Assembly (NCBI GenBank): GCA_026129545.1
Contig: JAHCHX010000002.1
Location: forward strand, 434,001-498,000
DNA: 64,000 nt
Direction of reading: 5' to 3'
DNA from: Saprospiraceae bacterium
GTDB taxonomy: Bacteria; Bacteroidota; Bacteroidia; Chitinophagales; Saprospiraceae
The number at the start of each line of letters is the position of its first letter. Position 1 is the first letter of the stretch. The position numbers were made by a program, and so were the translations under genes. Below, one piece after another: positions 60,354 through 64,000 of the stretch. Below the pieces are notes generated by a model, which was not told where the DNA came from, made no database searches, and saw only the letters and a list, made by a program, of their open reading frames with translations.

Positions 60354-61901
60354 ATGAATAAGATAACATACACCTACCGCATCGCATTGAGCCTTGGCCT
60401 GCTGTTTTCGCTCAGCCACTGCGACAAAAACATAGACAGCCCCGCCTACGAGTTTTACCCCGAAACCAGCCTCGACGCTGGAGCCGCCAACTGGAAAACT
60501 TACATCCTTGCCAATAGCGCCGAAATCGCCGTGCCAGCACCAGAAGCCGCCGCATCGGCTGCCTACCAAGCCGAGTTGGCCGACCTGAAAGCAAAAATGG
60601 CCGCTGCCACCCCCCAACAACAGGAACTCGCCCGTCACTGGGGTGCCAACGGGGTGATGCGCTGGCACGCCATCGCCCGCGAACTGGCCGCCAATTACAA
60701 CGTGCCGCCCAACTACAACGCCGACGGCACCTACCCTGCCCCCAACCCCATGGACCCCACCACTTATCCACGATTCCCCTTTGCCAATCCTCCGTATGCC
60801 TCTCGTGCGTTCGCACTCTTGGCAGTGGCTCAATACGATGCGCTGGTGACGGCTTGGCGTGCCAAATTCGAGCACAACCGCTTGGCGCCCTACAAAAATG
60901 ATGCGTCCATCCAGCCACTTATCCCGACGAACGACCTCCCCTCCTACCCTTCCGAAGACGCAGTAGTGGCCGCCGCGTCGCGCGAGGTGCTCAAATTCCT
61001 CTTCCCCGGCGAAGTGCAATACCTGACGGACTTGGCAACTGAACACAAAAACAGCCGTCTGTGGGCAGGCTCCAACGTGCAAAGCGACCTCGATGCCGGC
61101 GAGGCACTAGGCGCTGCGGTGGCCGCCCGCATCATTGACTATGCCAAAACCGACAGAATGGGCATGGCCAACAACCAAGCAGCCTTTGCCAACCTGCGTG
61201 CCGACGCGGAAAGCCGGGGCATCACCACTCAATGGCACAGCCTCGACGTGCCCGCCCGCGCACCTATGTTGCCATTTTTTGGCAATGTGAAAACATGGAA
61301 CCTCGACCAAGCCACCATGATTTCCCTTCGCCTGCCTCCGCCCCCCCAACCCGGCTCACCTGAATTTGAGAGAAATATCGAAGAGCTGCGCAAAATGTCG
61401 AAAAACCGTACCCGCGAACAATTCCGCATCACCACCTATTGGGCCGACGGCGTGGGCACCTACACGCCACCGGGACACTGGAACCGCCGCGCCGCACAAT
61501 TGATTCACGAAAAACAACTCAACGAGATTCGTGCGGCTCGCGTCATGGCACTGATGTGCACCGCCGTGCAGGATGCCGGCATCGCTTGCTGGGACGTGAA
61601 ATACTATTACCTGCTGCCCCGCCCCACCGAAGTGGACCGAAACATCACCACCGCGACGGGCATCCCCAATTTCCCTGCTTACGCCTCCGGCCACTCCACC
61701 TTCTCGGCTGCCGCCGCGGAAGTGCTGGCGTACTTGTTCCCCGACCATGCAACAGATTTGCGGGCAATGGCAAGGGAAGCCGCCGAATCGCGCATCTACG
61801 GCTGCATCCACTATCGGTTCGACAGCGAGGATGGTCTCGAACACGGGAAAAAAATCGGTCAATTCGCAGTATTGCGCGCGCAGACCGACGGGGGAGAGTG
61901 A
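60354..61901 (+). CDS. Vanadium-dependent haloperoxidase / PAP2 phosphatase family lipoprotein
   Basis: A 515-residue exported lipoprotein: the signal sequence ends in LFSLSHCDKN, a lipobox. The PAP2 active-site parts are in the last third: KYYYLLPRPTEVD (K and R), NFPAYASGHSTFSAAAAEVLAYLF (SGH) and ESRIYGCIHYRFDSEDG (R and H). These residues bind phosphate in phosphatases and vanadate in haloperoxidases of this superfamily. The long N-terminal helical half is like that of bacterial vanadium haloperoxidase homologues. Whether it is a phosphatase or a haloperoxidase cannot be told from the sequence. A terminator lies about 70 bases after the stop. Confidence 0.9.
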   Translation: MNKITYTYRIALSLGLLFSLSHCDKNIDSPAYEFYPETSLDAGAANWKTYILANSAEIAVPAPEAAASAAYQAELADLKAKMAAATPQQQELARHWGANGVMRWHAIARELAANYNVPPNYNADGTYPAPNPMDPTTYPRFPFANPPYASRAFALLAVAQYDALVTAWRAKFEHNRLAPYKNDASIQPLIPTNDLPSYPSEDAVVAAASREVLKFLFPGEVQYLTDLATEHKNSRLWAGSNVQSDLDAGEALGAAVAARIIDYAKTDRMGMANNQAAFANLRADAESRGITTQWHSLDVPARAPMLPFFGNVKTWNLDQATMISLRLPPPPQPGSPEFERNIEELRKMSKNRTREQFRITTYWADGVGTYTPPGHWNRRAAQLIHEKQLNEIRAARVMALMCTAVQDAGIACWDVKYYYLLPRPTEVDRNITTATGIPNFPAYASGHSTFSAAAAEVLAYLFPDHATDLRAMAREAAESRIYGCIHYRFDSEDGLEHGKKIGQFAVLRAQTDGGE

Positions 61902-61967
61902 ACGCATATCTCCCCGATGCAGCCTTACACAACTTTGGTTAAAAGAAAGTTTGGTTAGTGAAAAACT

Positions 61968-62004
61968 GGGGCCGCCTTGCCAACAAGCAAGAGCGGCCCC
62001 TTTT
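61968..62004 (+). terminator. Intrinsic terminator of the PAP2-type gene
   Basis: GGGGCCGC plus CTTGC (61968-61980) pairs with GCAAG, a bulged A and GCGGCCCC (61987-62000), followed by TTTT. Confidence 0.88.
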
Positions 62005-62153
62005 CATGTCATGGATACATCCTAACACAACCGTCAGGCTATACCTACACGCCAACACTGTAAACGCTGACCAGCGCGGACATAGCAAATCCCGATGAAT
62101 CCGTGCACATAGGCTTGGATAGCATCCCGGCGGGCTGTTTATTTGCTCCCGAA

Positions 62154-63731
62154 ATGGCTCACACGACGGACTACGACTACATCATCATCGGCAGCGGCTT
62201 CGGTGGCTCGGTCAGCGCCCTGCGTCTGGCGGAAAAGGGCTACAAAGTGCTCGTCATCGAGAAAGGCAAATGGTATCGGGCCAACGATTTCGCCCGCACC
62301 AACTGGCAACTGCGCAAATGGCTTTGGGTGCCTGCGTTGCGCTGGTTTGGCATCATGAAAATCACGATTTTCAGGCACGTCGGCTTCATCTCCGGCACGG
62401 GAGTAGGCGGTGGCTCGCTGGTATATGCCAACACGTTGCCCGTGCCAAAACCCGCCTTTTTCCGCTCGGGCAGCTGGCAACATCTCACCGATTGGCAGTC
62501 GGAGTTAGCACCTTTTTACGACACCGCCCGCCGTATGCTCGGTGCCGCCTCCAACCCACTCTTGTTCGACAACGACCACGCCTTGCACTCACTGGCGAAG
62601 GAAATCGGCCAAGAAGCCCATTTTGCCCCCACACAGGTGGCCGTTCACTTTGGCAAGCCGCACCAAACGGTGCCCGACCCTTACTTCGGCGGCAAAGGCC
62701 CCGACCGGACGGGCTGCCACTTTTGCGGCAGCTGCATGACGGGATGCCGCCACAACGCCAAAAACACCCTCGACAAGAATTATCTATACTTGGCGCAACA
62801 GCACGGCGCGGAGATACTCGCCGAACATGAGGTGTTCGACGTGCGCCCACGAGGACGAGCCGACGGCAGCGATGGCTACGAAGTGTTTTTTCGGCCTTCC
62901 ACCCGATTGTTTGGGAAAAAGAAACGACTGTGCTCGCGCGGGGTGGTGTTTGCAGGCGGTGTGCTCGGCACAGTCGGCCTGCTGCTGAAACTCAAAAAAA
63001 CATCCTTGCCTCGCCTCTCCGACAAGGTCGGGCAAGACGTGCGCACCAACAACGAGAGCCTCATCATGGTGACCCAATTGGATGGCCGCGACGACCTCTC
63101 AAAAGGCGTGGCCATCGGCTCCATTCTGCACACCGATGCCGATAGCCATCTCGAAGTGTGTCGGTATGGCGCTGGCTCCGGCGCTTGGCGGCTGTCCCTG
63201 TTTCCTTATGTGGAAGGCAAAAACATGGTGACGCGCATTGCCCGGATTATTGGCGAGCTGCTGGCCCACCCGCGTGCATGGTGGAAATATGCGTGGGTGA
63301 AAGACTGGGCGAAAAGCACCACGATTTTGCTGTTCATGCAAACGCTGGACAGCACCGTCACGTTCACCCGCAGCCGATGGGGCGGAATGCGCACGGCGAT
63401 AGTGGGCAAAGACAAACCCACCGCTTTTATACCTCGCGCCACCGAGTTGGCGCGGAAGATGGAGCGTATTCTGAACGGCAAAGCCACCGCATTTTTCCTC
63501 ACCCCTTTGGCAGGCATACCCGGCACGGCACATATCCTCGGCGGGGCGGTCATGGGCGCATCGCCTGAGGAAGGAGTCATTGACAGCCAAAACCGCGTGT
63601 TCGGCTACGAGAACATGCTCGTGTGCGATGGTTCCATGATTTCTGCCAACCCGGGCGTGAATCCCGCGCTCACCATCACAGCCATCACGGAAAGGGCGAT
63701 GCAACAAATTGACAAACGCGAAAACACATGA
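62154..63731 (+). CDS. GMC family oxidoreductase (cholesterol oxidase-like)
   Basis: A 525-residue flavoenzyme of the glucose-methanol-choline family. The FAD-binding motif is YIIIGSGFGGSVSALRLAEKGYKVLVIEKG at the N-terminus; GTGVGGGSLVYANTLPVP and the C-terminal NPGVNPALTITAITERAM are also typical. RTGCHFCGSCMTGCRHNAKNT contains four cysteines (C-x2-C-x2-C-x3-C) seen in the cholesterol oxidase-like branch. The substrate is unknown; a steroid or other hydrophobic alcohol is possible. No signal peptide is visible. The ATG at 62154 was chosen over an upstream frame because MAHTTDYDYIIIG puts the FAD motif at its usual place. Its stop overlaps the next start (ATGA). Confidence 0.92.
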   Translation: MAHTTDYDYIIIGSGFGGSVSALRLAEKGYKVLVIEKGKWYRANDFARTNWQLRKWLWVPALRWFGIMKITIFRHVGFISGTGVGGGSLVYANTLPVPKPAFFRSGSWQHLTDWQSELAPFYDTARRMLGAASNPLLFDNDHALHSLAKEIGQEAHFAPTQVAVHFGKPHQTVPDPYFGGKGPDRTGCHFCGSCMTGCRHNAKNTLDKNYLYLAQQHGAEILAEHEVFDVRPRGRADGSDGYEVFFRPSTRLFGKKKRLCSRGVVFAGGVLGTVGLLLKLKKTSLPRLSDKVGQDVRTNNESLIMVTQLDGRDDLSKGVAIGSILHTDADSHLEVCRYGAGSGAWRLSLFPYVEGKNMVTRIARIIGELLAHPRAWWKYAWVKDWAKSTTILLFMQTLDSTVTFTRSRWGGMRTAIVGKDKPTAFIPRATELARKMERILNGKATAFFLTPLAGIPGTAHILGGAVMGASPEEGVIDSQNRVFGYENMLVCDGSMISANPGVNPALTITAITERAMQQIDKRENT

Positions 63732-64000
63732 AAAACAGACCACTATTGGCTTATTTCCGACTCTTCGGCATGGCAGCCATCATTTTCGGGCATCTCGTGC
63801 CAGTCCTGATAGGTCGGGCATTGTTGGGCAAAGACGTATGGTGGGCAGTGCGTCGTCGGCAGATGATTGCGAGGGATTTGATGCGTTTTTTAAAAATAAA
63901 AGTGACCACGACGGGGGCGCCGCGCGTCGGCAACTTCCTTTATATCAGCAACCACCGCAGCTACATTGACCCAGTGCCCGTGGCGGACTTGGTACCTTTT
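63728..64000 (+). CDS. 1-acyl-sn-glycerol-3-phosphate acyltransferase family protein (3' end outside window)
   Basis: The first 91 residues are visible. An N-terminal hydrophobic region (YFRLFGMAAIIFGHLVPVLI) precedes the acyltransferase motif HRSYIDP in YISNHRSYIDPVPVADL (H-x4-D), which is the catalytic block I of PlsC-type enzymes. These transfer an acyl chain to lysophosphatidic acid or related lipids at the inner membrane. Its start codon overlaps the stop of the GMC oxidoreductase gene as ATGA, so the two are probably translationally coupled. Confidence 0.85.
   Translation, partial: MKNRPLLAYFRLFGMAAIIFGHLVPVLIGRALLGKDVWWAVRRRQMIARDLMRFLKIKVTTTGAPRVGNFLYISNHRSYIDPVPVADLVPF

Noticed and set aside
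1..64000. tRNA, rRNA or complete insertion sequence genes
   Set aside because: I found no cloverleaf, rRNA core phrase or transposase with flanking inverted repeats; the Rpn gene is called a putative transposase by family name only and has no element ends around it.

Overview
The window looks like chromosomal DNA of a Bacteroidota bacterium, most likely of the Saprospiria type. The evidence is an alternative complex III (act) locus joined to a cytochrome c oxidase locus, a type IX secretion sorting tail on a DUF4394 protein, Bacteroidota promoter elements (TTTG / TAnnTTTG) and families common in that phylum (DUF4199, DUF3341, GHL10). This placement is inference from gene content. I see no rRNA, tRNA, CRISPR array, prophage or intact insertion sequence.

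Layout. 1-12.5 kb: end of a transketolase gene, FkbM methyltransferase, lpxD, a GHL10 glycoside hydrolase-like lipid/sugar surface enzyme, hemB, a repeat-rich gap holding a 136-bp MITE with a 9-bp target duplication, a small lipoprotein, a 1200-residue outer-membrane protein, a GH25 lysozyme and an exbD-tonB pair. 12.5-30.5 kb: a leftward respiratory block, read from right to left as actA, actB, actC, actD, actE, actF, coxB fused to an OmpA domain, ctaD, ctaB, two subunit III genes, subunit IV, a SCO-like protein without its cysteines, a DUF420 (CtaM-like) protein and two small membrane proteins. Two tandem promoters precede actA. Together these would take electrons from quinol through six-heme ActA and mono-heme ActE to the CuA centre of an aa3-type oxidase; the OmpA domain could hold the oxidase to peptidoglycan.

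31-36 kb: rocD, an outer-membrane protein, a DUF4199 / membrane-LuxR pair and an NtrC-type regulator without a DNA-binding domain, all leftward. At 36-37.3 kb gene direction flips, and an AT-rich gap with five DnaA-box-like sites precedes dnaB: a candidate replication origin or a dnaB control region.

37-54 kb: dnaB, tatA, a Nif3-family protein, a zinc-ribbon coiled-coil protein, two thioredoxin-fold proteins, an MMPL/RND exporter, an M48 protease, two proteins of unknown role, a MoxR/Mg-chelatase-like ATPase, an Rpn-type nuclease with a 12-bp tandem repeat, YihY, a thioesterase and arginine deiminase. 54-64 kb: rightward genes for an FG-GAP/UnbV lipoprotein, a duplicated DUF4394 protein, an outer-membrane protein, a vanadium-haloperoxidase/PAP2-like lipoprotein, a GMC oxidoreductase and the start of a PlsC-type acyltransferase. 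Many intergenic gaps carry large hairpins; one dispersed repeat family occurs at about 30.9, 34.5, 38.9 and 56.5 kb.

The strongest items for a second look are the CoxB-OmpA fusion, the candidate oriC, the MITE, the cysteine-less SCO protein and an orphan intrinsic terminator at 46.9 kb that may end a small RNA.
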